Shown here one piece after another: positions 1 to 7,014 of a DNA stretch of 64,000 nt. The first letter of the stretch is position 1. Every line of letters starts with the position of its first letter. The translations under genes and the position numbers were made by a program. Below the pieces are notes generated by a model, which did no database searches, was not told where the DNA came from, and saw nothing but the letters and a program-made list of their open reading frames with translations. The DNA comes from Planctomycetota bacterium (GTDB lineage Bacteria; Planctomycetota; Phycisphaerae; Phycisphaerales; UBA1924), in assembly GCA_024280755.1 (NCBI GenBank), contig JAJRPN010000032.1, positions 16,095-80,094 of the forward strand. The letters run 5' to 3'.

Positions 1-149
1 TCGCCGAGGCACACAATATTTTCGATCCCTCTCGATTTGATATCTGCGAGGACAACCTGAAGGGCGGCAGCGTTGCCATGAATATCACTAATGACAGCTG
101 TTGGCACGACGGATCTCTCGTAAAGGGAAGGATTTGCGTTGTTCACCAT
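1..149 (-). CDS. Metallophosphoesterase, N-terminal part (cut by the window edge)
   Basis: Reading the reverse strand from an ATG at 149 gives 49 codons that stay open to the edge. The peptide contains VISDIHGNAAAL at about residues 19-30 and ends at VCLG just before an expected Asp. SDIHGN is the first metal-binding motif of calcineurin-like phosphoesterases (Asp22, His24), and the interrupted CLGD is the start of the second motif. These enzymes hydrolyse phosphomono- or diesters with a two-metal centre. The substrate cannot be told from this part. The gene is divergent from clpP. An alternative GTG start lies one codon downstream. Confidence 0.8.
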   Translation of the reverse strand, partial: MVNNANPSLYERSVVPTAVISDIHGNAAALQVVLADIKSRGIENIVCLG

Positions 150-374
150 TGAGAGCGAAAAACGGGCAGGTGTGAACTGTAGATGCACCATCGCCGATGG
201 GCAATACCTTCTTAGTAGTTCAATATCACCGATTTCTCAATCCGATTCTCGGACAGGTATGATGAGATTGGCCAAGATGGCCGATGAACAGGACAGATTG
301 GCGGGCATTCGGAACAGTCTCCGAGCGCATCAAACCGTCGCCTATGACTGTAGATATATGTCAGGGAAAGACTT
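150..374. promoter_or_regulatory. Divergent intergenic region between phosphoesterase and clpP genes
   Basis: This 225-base spacer separates two divergent genes and so should hold both promoters. No convincing -35/-10 pair, operator or RNA structure could be picked out by eye. A GGGAAAG stretch lies about eight bases before the clpP ATG and supports that start. Confidence 0.3.
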
Positions 375-971
375 ATGGCCTCAGCTTCAGTAAGTTATCA
401 ACGGACACGCGAAATGACCATCGACGAACTTTTGCTCGAAAATCGGATCATTTTCCTCGTCGGAGACATCAATCATGCCTCCGCAGCACGAGTCATGATG
501 CAGATGCTCTATCTTGAGAATCAGCGCAAAAACCAAGAAATCAACTTCTATATCAACTGCCCGGGCGGCGTTGTCGACGACACCCTCGCCCTCTACGACA
601 CCATGCGCTTCCTCAGCTCGCCAATTGCAACCTATTGCATCGGGCGGGCCTACTCGGGTGGTTCGATCCTGCTCACCGCGGGCACCAAGGGACGACGCTT
701 CATCTTGCCTCATGCCAAGGTCATGATCCACCAACCCTACGGCGGGATCACCGGGCAAGCAGAAGACATCCGCCTCCAAGCCGAGCAGATCATCAAGACC
801 AAGCAAACCATGATTGATCTTCTCGCCAAGCACACCGGGCAGACCGCCGAACGGATTCGTGAAGATTCTGAACGCGATATGTATTTCGATGCTGAAGAAG
901 CGGTGAAATATGGGCTGGTCGATGAGATGCTCACCGAGCCGCCTGAGATTCCAACCGGACCCGCAAGCTAA
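375..971 (+). CDS. clpP: ATP-dependent Clp protease proteolytic subunit, first paralog
   Basis: A 198-residue ClpP family serine peptidase (S14), the barrel-forming proteolytic subunit that works with Clp AAA+ unfoldases in the cytoplasm. The catalytic triad can be placed as Ser94 (in GRAYSGG), His119 (in VMIHQP) and Asp168 (in SERDMY). The usual AASMG around the serine is AYSGG here, a departure from the standard oxyanion-side sequence. The start at 375 has a purine-rich ribosome site; an in-frame ATG at 414 would give a shorter N-terminus. A second clpP follows 65 bases downstream on the same strand, so the two are probably co-transcribed and may form a mixed tetradecamer. No clpX or clpA is in the window. 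Confidence 0.93.
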   Translation: MASASVSYQRTREMTIDELLLENRIIFLVGDINHASAARVMMQMLYLENQRKNQEINFYINCPGGVVDDTLALYDTMRFLSSPIATYCIGRAYSGGSILLTAGTKGRRFILPHAKVMIHQPYGGITGQAEDIRLQAEQIIKTKQTMIDLLAKHTGQTAERIREDSERDMYFDAEEAVKYGLVDEMLTEPPEIPTGPAS

Positions 972-1036
972 TCGTTTGGCAATGACCAACATCTGATTTT
1001 TTACGAATGATTCCCACCAAGTAAGGTGAACACGAT

Positions 1037-1660
1037 ATGACAACCCCAAGCTCTTTCCTAGTACCCATCGTCATCGAGCAATCCGGTCGAGGCGAACGCT
1101 CGTATGACATCTTCTCGCGCCTGCTCAAAGACCGCATCATCTTCGTCACCGGCGGCGTGATGGACGAGATGGCCAACCTTGTTGTTGCCCAGCTCCTCTT
1201 CCTCGCCAACGAAGATGCCAAAGCAGACATCCATCTCTATGTCAACTCCCCGGGTGGCTCGGTCACCGCGGGCTTGGGCATCGTGGACACGATGAACTTC
1301 ATCAAACCCGACATCTGCACCTATGTCATCGGGCAAGCAGCGTCGATGGGCTCGGTCATTGCATGCTCGGGTGCTAAGGGCAAACGCTATGCACTCAAGA
1401 ATGCACGCAACCTGATGCATCAGCCATTGCTCTCGGGAGTCATGGAAGGGCAAGCGACTGATCTTGAGATCGAAGCGAAAGAAATGCTCCGCCTGCGTGA
1501 TCGTTTGTACCGAATCTACTCCGATGCAACCGGGCAAGACAAAGACAAGATCCAGAAGGATTGCGATCGCAACCTCTGGCTCGACGATCAAGAAATGGTC
1601 TCCTACGGCCTGATCGACTCGGTCCTCGAATCCATGCCTGTCACCGGCACAACCGAATAA
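1037..1660 (+). CDS. clpP: ATP-dependent Clp protease proteolytic subunit, second paralog
   Basis: A 207-residue ClpP with the more typical sequence of the two copies. The N-terminal VPIVIEQ...[10 protein letters not shown] matches the canonical mature ClpP start. The triad is Ser103 (in QAASMG), His128 (in LMHQP) and Asp177 (in CDRNLW). It lies 65 bases after the first clpP with no terminator between them and is followed by an intrinsic terminator at 1680-1713, so the pair forms a short operon. Tandem divergent clpP genes are known in several phyla, where both products can join one complex. Whether they do so here is inference. Confidence 0.95.
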   Translation: MTTPSSFLVPIVIEQSGRGERSYDIFSRLLKDRIIFVTGGVMDEMANLVVAQLLFLANEDAKADIHLYVNSPGGSVTAGLGIVDTMNFIKPDICTYVIGQAASMGSVIACSGAKGKRYALKNARNLMHQPLLSGVMEGQATDLEIEAKEMLRLRDRLYRIYSDATGQDKDKIQKDCDRNLWLDDQEMVSYGLIDSVLESMPVTGTTE

Positions 1661-1679
1661 ACCGCACAATCGCATCCCC

Positions 1680-1713
1680 AATCCGTCGCTCAAAGCGAGT
1701 GACGGATTTTTTT
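1680..1713 (+). terminator. Intrinsic terminator after clpP pair
   Basis: The sequence AATCCGTC, a short loop containing GCTCAAAGCGAGT, then GACGGATT pairs into an eight-base stem followed by a run of seven T. It lies 19 bases after the second clpP stop codon and fits a rho-independent terminator. Confidence 0.8.
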
Positions 1714-1773
1714 ATGCCTGTGTTTTATGGTACGATGTGCAGACACTCACACACACTCGAAAGGAGACCACGC

Positions 1774-2388
1774 ATGGTCCATCTCCCCGAACTCTGGCTC
1801 ACGATTCTCATCGCAACTGTTGCTGTCTTTTTTGCAAGCTCGATCATGTGGATGCTGATGCCTCACCATAAGAAGGACATCCAGTTTCTTGAGGAGAATG
1901 AAAAGGGATACATTGACGCGGTGAAATCGCTTGAGATCAAACCCGGGCTCTATATGTATCCCGGATGCGACCACAGCAAATCGCAATCAGATGAAAGAAA
2001 GACCCAGATCAAGGAGAACTGGGATGCCGGGCCTTGGGGTGTGCTGACTATCTATAGCGGCAAGCCAAACTTTGGGATGAACTTGACCAAGACCTTCGGC
2101 GCATTCTTGGTCATCACCGTCTTTGTTGCCTACATCACCGGGATCGGTGTTGCGCCAGGTGCAGACTCTCTGCATGTCTTCCGCGTTGCTGGCGCAGCCG
2201 CAGTGCTTGGGCATTGCATGGGCGGGCTGTGCAACTCGTTCTTCATGGGTAAGCCAACACGGTTTATCATCACCGATTTCATCGATGGCGTGGTCTATGC
2301 GCTGATCACCGCGGGCATCATTGCTTCGATGTGGCCTGCGGGTAAAAATGTACTCGATGGCATGCTCATCCCAGGGACGATCAACTAA
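1774..2388 (+). CDS. Multi-spanning membrane protein of unknown function
   Basis: A 204-residue protein with an AAGGAG ribosome site eight bases before ATG 1774, which decides this start over longer options. Hydrophobic segments lie at about residues 8-28, 110-130, 137-155 and 168-188. A polar, probably soluble loop at residues 30-105 contains GLYMYPGCDH and GPWGVLTIYSG. The overall form is one N-terminal anchor, a soluble domain, then three helices. No family or catalytic motif was recognised. It stands alone between the clpP terminator and a palindromic repeat element. Confidence 0.75.
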   Translation: MVHLPELWLTILIATVAVFFASSIMWMLMPHHKKDIQFLEENEKGYIDAVKSLEIKPGLYMYPGCDHSKSQSDERKTQIKENWDAGPWGVLTIYSGKPNFGMNLTKTFGAFLVITVFVAYITGIGVAPGADSLHVFRVAGAAAVLGHCMGGLCNSFFMGKPTRFIITDFIDGVVYALITAGIIASMWPAGKNVLDGMLIPGTIN

Positions 2389-2405
2389 ACCTACAGAGGC
2401 GTATT

Positions 2406-2750
2406 TGACGGCTCGTGTTCGATCACAAACTCACCTCCCCCGGGCTTCCGGGGGAGGTGTCGAACAAAGTGAGGTCGAGGGTGGCTTCTGCCTTGCCCCT
2501 CCCTGCGCCCCGCGGGGAGGGGGCTGCGCAGCAGACGGAGGGGTGTCTTGCCTTGGTCTTTGGAAGTCAGTATCAGTAAGAGAAGAAGGAAGACCAAGAC
2601 ACCCCTCGACCTCACTTTGTTCGACACCTCCCCGCGGGGCGCAGGGAGGGATAAGAAGCCCCTCCGTCACGCTGCGCATGCCGCCTCCCCCAGAGGCCCG
2701 GGGGAGGAGATAAAAATGGCGTTCTTGTGTGGAACTGAGCCATCAGACAC
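2406..2750. repeat. Family A palindromic element A1 (composite, nested)
   Basis: A gene-free stretch filled by inverted repeats. At 2432-2459 CACCTCCCCCGG-GCTT-CCGGGGGAGGTG is a perfect twelve-base-pair hairpin; a related CCTCCCCC...GGGGGAGG hairpin closes the other side near 2682-2707. Inside sits a second, smaller unit bounded by CCCTGCGCCCCGCGGGG blocks, as if one element had inserted into another. The outer limits carry TGACGGCTCG at 2406 and its imperfect inverse (reading GTGTCTGATGGCTCAG on the minus strand) at 2735-2750, shared with element A3. Open frames through it are low-complexity and not counted as genes. Confidence 0.85.
2479..2650. repeat. Inner repeat, copy 1 of an inverted pair (partner 6655-6827)
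   Basis: About 172 bases that recur in reverse-complement orientation at 6655-6827 with only a few differences by eye. The shared part includes the CCCCGCGGGG arms, the TCGAACAAAGTGAG module, the CTGCGCAGCAGACGG module and the whole spacer with AGTCAGTATCAGTAAGAG. The pair brackets the minus-strand block of four genes. Confidence 0.85.
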
Positions 2751-2759
2751 CGCTTAGCC

Positions 2760-3740
2760 TCAAGGCATATCGACGATCACCGCGATTTGCTCCTCGTCCT
2801 GCGCCGTGCGTAGGGCGTGTATTGCATCTTCAAACTTGAATCGTTTGGTGATCAAGCCGCTCAGGTCGATCCCACCTGTACTCATCGCGTTGAGTCCTTC
2901 TGCGATGTGCCCGCACCGTGCGCCAAAGACCTGAAGCTCGTTGGCGATGATCGGCGCGTAGTCGATTGGTTCAACAGCAGTGAGCGAGGGAATTGGATCA
3001 GCTTGGAGGACGATCGTTCCGCGTGGACGCACCATTTTCATTGCGATCTCAAGGCTCTTTGGATCCATCGTCGTATCGATGACTACATCTTGATCTTGTC
3101 GACGCCCAACATCATCGAGATGACGATGCTTGATCCCCCACTTGGCACACAGTTCGAGCCTGTGGGCGTTGGTGCCGAGCAATCGGACCGAGGCGTTGAG
3201 CTTGGTCATCACCTGTGCGCACAAAAGCCCAGACAACCCTTCGCCAAGCACCGTAATGAACGGCTTGCCTTCCATGTGCACAATCTGCGATGCGTGCACC
3301 GCAGCAGCAAGCGACGATGCAAACACGGCGCGATCATCATCGATCTCATCGGGCACCTTGGTCAGGTTGCGTGTTTCGAGCACAAACTGCTCGGCTAAAC
3401 ATCCATCCCGATTGCGCAATCCAAGAATCGCCCGCTCGGGATCATGATTGGCCAACCCGCGTCTTGCCAATGGCGAACTGAGATCGGCGATATTCGGATT
3501 CCCCACCACACGCGATCCAACCCAGCTCGCATCATCTGCCTGTTGGACCACGCCGACGAACTGATACCCCAGTATCCCATCGGAACTGCGCTCGCCTCGG
3601 CATGCCAAGACATCCGCCTGCCCAATAAGCACGCGCGTTGGGCGGATCAACGCTTGCCCAGAACCAACCTTTGGCTCGGGGGCATTGCGGTCAAGAAACA
3701 CCTCAGATTTGATAACTCGTACTGCAAGCAAGCAATGCAC
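2760..3740 (-). CDS. MDR-superfamily dehydrogenase-like protein lacking zinc ligands
   Basis: About 326 residues with the two-domain layout of medium-chain dehydrogenases: an N-terminal GroES-like part (AVRVIKSEVFLDRNAP...) and a nucleotide-binding part with ITVLGEGLSGLLCAQ. The catalytic zinc positions are gone: the usual GICGTD is LIGQAD and the usual GHE is GYQ. The four-cysteine structural zinc lobe is also absent, its place taken by NPNIADLSSPLARRG. It may therefore work without zinc, like quinone reductases, or have lost activity. The start is uncertain: GTG 3740 fits family length, but there is no clear ribosome site and longer frames reach 3866. Confidence 0.75.
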   Translation of the reverse strand: MHCLLAVRVIKSEVFLDRNAPEPKVGSGQALIRPTRVLIGQADVLACRGERSSDGILGYQFVGVVQQADDASWVGSRVVGNPNIADLSSPLARRGLANHDPERAILGLRNRDGCLAEQFVLETRNLTKVPDEIDDDRAVFASSLAAAVHASQIVHMEGKPFITVLGEGLSGLLCAQVMTKLNASVRLLGTNAHRLELCAKWGIKHRHLDDVGRRQDQDVVIDTTMDPKSLEIAMKMVRPRGTIVLQADPIPSLTAVEPIDYAPIIANELQVFGARCGHIAEGLNAMSTGGIDLSGLITKRFKFEDAIHALRTAQDEEQIAVIVDMP

Positions 3741-3902
3741 TCCACGCGTGTGCTTGTGGGCCGGCGCCCGTTGGCACCGATATAGAGGAGTATCGAATAG
3801 ATCACGCGCCAAGTGCATAAAGATCTTGAAAGAGGATGATTCTCGGACGCAACCCACGCAGCGCAAGCGTCAGAAGAGGCGGGACTAGGCGTTTCCTGCT
3901 TC

Positions 3903-4001
3903 GGGTGCCACTGCTTGACCGTCTTCGGCAAGCGGTGTCTTCACAAACTCGCCTCACTGATAAGAGCACTGCTTGCCGAAGACGGTCAAGCAGTGGCACC
4001 C
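3903..4001. repeat. Family B long inverted repeat B1
   Basis: A perfect 31-base inverted repeat. The left arm 3903-3933 begins GGGTGCCACTGCTTGACC and contains GTCTTCGGCAAGC; the right arm 3971-4001 is its exact reverse complement; the spacer is 37 bases. There is no T-run beside it, so it is not a standard terminator. Related copies are at 9563-9652 and 43503-43655. It lies between the HEAT lipoprotein stop and the dehydrogenase gene. Confidence 0.9.
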
Positions 4002-4016
4002 CAAATATGATCGGAC

Positions 4017-4826
4017 TTACTGATCGATCACCGGGTTCATCCCCACGGGGATCGAGGTTGTCTCGTTTGGTGGCTGGGGGATCATCGGCAGATACTCGAC
4101 AAGACGCTTCTTGCGGTTGAACACCGGATAGGTGTACGGCTGGGCCCCGGCAAAGAGATCGTCCGTTTCGTTATACCAATCAATCCACGCCCGGCGGTCG
4201 ATCCCGAAGTTCTGCCCGGTCAAAATCAACAGCGAATGCTGAACGCGATTGTTGACGACCAACCGTGAATCTTGGAGTGCACCAACGAGTGATTGCACGA
4301 CTCGGCGTTCGCGATATTGCCCGAGTGCATCGGCTGCTGCTGCACGCACATCGACGCTCTCTTCCTTGTCTTCACTCATCGCCAAAGCCAAAGGCTCGAT
4401 CGCATCGGCGCTATGCACCCGCTGGAGTGCACGGGCTGCTTCGATTCGTACAATCTCGGCTTCATCTGCGAGGGCTTGAACGATCATACCAACATGCTCA
4501 GGGTCACCATGACGCCCCAACGCCCGGACGGCTGCGCTGCGAACACCCGGATCTTCATCATCCATCGAATCGATGTACAACTCGATGTAGACCCCCTCGC
4601 CACCGAACTCTGCGTTCGAGAGCAGGGTTGTCCCGCGATAACGGTTCTCAGCGCTGAACTCATCAGTCGCCATATTGGCTGCTTCTGTGGGTGTCGTTTG
4701 AGGCACCATGATTTCGAGCAAGCTCGTGGTTCCGCGAGGGACATTATCAAAGGTGCCGCAACCAACGAGCAGTGTATTGGCAGCGAGAGATAACAGAACG
4801 ATCTGACAAAGAGCGGGTATACGCAT
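4017..4826 (-). CDS. HEAT-repeat lipoprotein
   Basis: A 269-residue protein. The start at 4826 (MRIPALCQIVL...) gives a clean lipoprotein signal ending in LLVGC at about residue 23, so the chain is probably lipid-anchored. From about residue 85 to 190 it has helical HEAT/PBS-like repeats, seen as DPGVRSAAVRALGRHGD, AEIVRIEAARALQRV and SVDVRAAAADALGQY. Such repeats act as protein-binding scaffolds; the partner is unknown. The C-terminal part has a WIDWYNETDDLF stretch and no recognised fold. It lies 82 bases after the Gln-rich membrane protein gene on the same strand, probably in one operon. Confidence 0.8.
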   Translation of the reverse strand: MRIPALCQIVLLSLAANTLLVGCGTFDNVPRGTTSLLEIMVPQTTPTEAANMATDEFSAENRYRGTTLLSNAEFGGEGVYIELYIDSMDDEDPGVRSAAVRALGRHGDPEHVGMIVQALADEAEIVRIEAARALQRVHSADAIEPLALAMSEDKEESVDVRAAAADALGQYRERRVVQSLVGALQDSRLVVNNRVQHSLLILTGQNFGIDRRAWIDWYNETDDLFAGAQPYTYPVFNRKKRLVEYLPMIPQPPNETTSIPVGMNPVIDQ

Positions 4827-4908
4827 AGACAAGTATATCGAGCCAAACCCACAAACGGCATGAAACTGGGCACGAACTGGTGGTTTGGGCAGCGGATCGA
4901 ACCCGAGA

Positions 4909-5742
4909 TCAGGTAAAGAGCGATCCTGATGCAACATCCTGATCGCGCAAGGCGATTGGTGCATCGAGAATTTCACGCAAGATTATCGCCTGGCGGATCG
5001 CTGAACGCGAGCGGAGCATGGATCGGGCGGATTGATTGGCAGCCATAGGCTTGCGTGTTTTTTGAGTTCGCCCACGATTGGTCTCAATCACACCTGCCTT
5101 GCGAACTGCTGGCTTGGGATCTGGGCGTGTTTGTTTCACCCGCCGACGGATTGGCTGAGTTGGTTGCGAAGAAGCAACGATCTGAGGGCGGCGGGTTTGC
5201 CCAGCAACTGGAAGTGGTGTTCGGCGTTGGGAAGATTGTTGCTGTTGTTGAGCCTGTTGAAAAGACTGGCGCAGTGCCTGCTGTCGAGTTGCTTGCTGTT
5301 GCTGAGAGGCGCGTTGAGGATTTGGCTGGCGTCCAGGCTGAGCCCTTTGTGCCTGCACCGGAATCGGAGGCATGTTGGGATGGCTCTGCGAAACACTCGA
5401 TGTGAGCGTCGCCCCGCCAGCGCGTTTCTCGCGTAATGCCTTGAGCTGTTCGATCCGCTCTTTGCGAAGGGCTTCGATCCGATCGCGCCGATCTGCTTGA
5501 GGATCTCGCTCTTGAGGCTTTGGCTGGGCAAATTGTTGAGCAGCTGGTCGCCCGGTCCGCATTGCTTCTTGCTGATCGCGTGCCATCTCATGGAGCGCGT
5601 CTCGGCGAGCCCGTTGCTCTTTGGCCTTGGCTGCAAGCCGAACGGTGACATTAAAAAGACCACCAATGATGATGATGACCAAGATCGGGTTGCCAATGAC
5701 AAAGTTGATAATTCTTGAGAACACGAAAGAGTATATCGTCAA
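4909..5742 (-). CDS. Single-pass membrane protein with Gln/Arg-rich disordered region
   Basis: A 277-residue protein of unknown function. One strongly hydrophobic helix covers about residues 5-35 (NPILVIIIIGGLF). It is followed by a charged region, likely a coiled coil, around RIEALRKERIEQLKALREKR, and then a long low-complexity stretch rich in Gln, Arg and Pro (residues 115-225). The C-terminal 45 residues become ordered again, with SAIRQAIILREILDAPIALR; I recall similar tails in planctomycete proteins but cannot name a family. It starts 28 bases after the ABC ATPase stop, so the two are likely co-transcribed. Confidence 0.7.
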   Translation of the reverse strand: MTIYSFVFSRIINFVIGNPILVIIIIGGLFNVTVRLAAKAKEQRARRDALHEMARDQQEAMRTGRPAAQQFAQPKPQERDPQADRRDRIEALRKERIEQLKALREKRAGGATLTSSVSQSHPNMPPIPVQAQRAQPGRQPNPQRASQQQQATRQQALRQSFQQAQQQQQSSQRRTPLPVAGQTRRPQIVASSQPTQPIRRRVKQTRPDPKPAVRKAGVIETNRGRTQKTRKPMAANQSARSMLRSRSAIRQAIILREILDAPIALRDQDVASGSLFT

Positions 5743-5770
5743 ACTTCGCTCATTGTGCGCACAAACCCGG

Positions 5771-6535
5771 TCAATCGTGTTCTGGAATCAATACACATTG
5801 CCCATTGGCGAGTTCATGTCGACGGATTTGGACCTCGAAAGCCGTTGAGAGCACTGATTCTGCCAAAGCATCGGCTGTTGAACCTTGAGCAGCGACCTCA
5901 CCTTGCTGATTGAGCACGATCGCATGATCGGCCCAACGCGAAGCACTTGTCAGATCATGAATTACCACCCCCACCCCGATCCCACTGCGGGCGAGTGTCT
6001 TGAGAGCAGCCATTGTCGATTGAGCATGCTTGGGATCCATCGCAGAGCATGGTTCGTCAGCGAGCAAGAACCCGGCGGGGTTTCCTGCGATCTGAACCCA
6101 TGCGCGAGCGATCGAGACGCGTTGTTGTTGTCCGACGCTGAGATGGGCATAGGGTTTGGCTTGGATCTCTTTGAGTTCAAAGCGTTCGATCGCTTCTTTT
6201 ACTCGGCTCGGGTCACTGGCGTTGGCATGTGCCCCAAACTCCACGACCTTTCGGACTGGAAAATCGAAGGCCAGGTTCGGGCGTTGCTCAATAAAAGCGA
6301 TTGATCGGGCACGATCTCGATGTCCGATAGATTCGAGAGCTTGGCTATTGAGCGTGATGTTTCCTGATGCCGGCGTCCGAAGCCCAGCAAGGAGCCGAAT
6401 GAGGGTCGATTTTCCTGAGCCGTTGGGGCCCACGATTGCTGTAACCTGACCCGAAGGCACCGTGCATGAGATATCATTGAGGACTCTTGGCCCTTTGGGA
6501 TATCGGAATCGGACTTGTTTCGCCGAGATGGGCAT
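5771..6535 (-). CDS. ABC transporter ATP-binding protein, FecE/HmuV-like
   Basis: A 254-residue ABC ATPase. It has Walker A GPNGSGKST near residue 35, Q-loop FIEQRP, signature LSVGQQQR, Walker B FLLADEP and H-loop VIHD. The arrangement and length resemble the ATPases of iron-siderophore or heme importers (FecE/HmuV type), but no permease or binding protein is adjacent, so the substrate is open. The start chosen (MPISAKQVRF) is where family similarity begins. The reading frame stays open upstream into a palindromic repeat to about 6841, which would add a low-complexity peptide and is unlikely to be real. It leads a minus-strand operon. Confidence 0.82.
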   Translation of the reverse strand: MPISAKQVRFRYPKGPRVLNDISCTVPSGQVTAIVGPNGSGKSTLIRLLAGLRTPASGNITLNSQALESIGHRDRARSIAFIEQRPNLAFDFPVRKVVEFGAHANASDPSRVKEAIERFELKEIQAKPYAHLSVGQQQRVSIARAWVQIAGNPAGFLLADEPCSAMDPKHAQSTMAALKTLARSGIGVGVVIHDLTSASRWADHAIVLNQQGEVAAQGSTADALAESVLSTAFEVQIRRHELANGQCVLIPEHD

Positions 6536-6588
6536 AGGAGGGATGGTAGACAAATGGATTGAACCCGTGGCACAGGCGTCCTTCTTAC

Positions 6589-6873
6589 GCCTCCACCGCC
6601 CCGGCGGGGGAGGTGGCTGCGTCTTCGCAGCCGGAGGTGGTCTTTTTTCTGCTCCTCCCTGCGCCCCGCGGGGAGGTGTCGAACAAAGTGAGACGGAGGG
6701 GTGTCTTGGTCTTCCTTCTTCTCTTACTGATACTGACTTCCAAAGACCAAGGCAAGACACCCCTCCGTCTGCTGCGCAGCCACCTCCCCGCGGGGCGCAG
6801 GGAGGGGCAAGGCAGAAGCCACCCTCCATCATGCTTCTCATGCCTCCTCCCCCGCTGAGACGGTGGAGGAGGA
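6589..6873. repeat. Family A palindromic element A2 (composite, nested)
   Basis: The left end has CCTCCACCGCCCCGG / GCGGGGGAGGTGGC and the right end CCTCCTCCCCCG...CGGTGGAGGAGG. Modules of the family are visible: GGCTGCGTCTTCGCAGCCGG on the left, then a complete inner unit (6655-6827), then GGCAGAAGCCACCCTCC. The outer flanks also show related inverted words (CTTCTTACGCCT on the left; CTTTCTTACAAACGCCT on the minus strand of the right flank). It sits between divergent genes, so it cannot be only a 3'-end feature. Confidence 0.8.
6655..6827. repeat. Inner repeat, copy 2 of an inverted pair (partner 2479-2650)
   Basis: The reverse complement of the 2479-2650 repeat with only small differences, for example GAGACGGAGG here against GAGGTCGAGG there. 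The two copies face each other across about 4.0 kb and could in principle recombine to invert the segment. Confidence 0.85.
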
Positions 6874-7014
6874 AAAAACTCGCTGGGCGGGCGGGGGAAG
6901 GCGTTTGTAAGAAAGAAGCCCCCCTCCATCAAAGTATTGAATAAGACGCTACCATCTACCAAAACAGACTCTATTGCACACAATGAAAACACACGATATA
7001 CAGACAGGATTTCT

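Larger units (their letters stand above)
6536..7014. other. Gene-free region between the ABC ATPase and rnr genes
   Basis: This 479-base divergent spacer is mostly palindromic repeat (element A2). Promoters for rnr and for the ABC ATPase gene must lie in the remaining parts: 6874-7014 for rnr and 6536-6588 for the ATPase. No clear boxes were identified. Confidence 0.5.

Noticed and set aside
387..1049. 220-codon minus-strand frame opposite the first clpP
   Set aside because: It is the mirror of a strongly conserved ClpP frame and has no ribosome site or protein family likeness.
2321..2713. 130-codon frame ending in element A1
   Set aside because: Most of it is palindromic repeat translated into Pro/Gly/Cys-rich peptide, repeated elsewhere in the window.
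3903..4001. Family B hairpin considered as a rho-independent terminator
   Set aside because: The arms are far longer than usual and no T-run follows on either strand.
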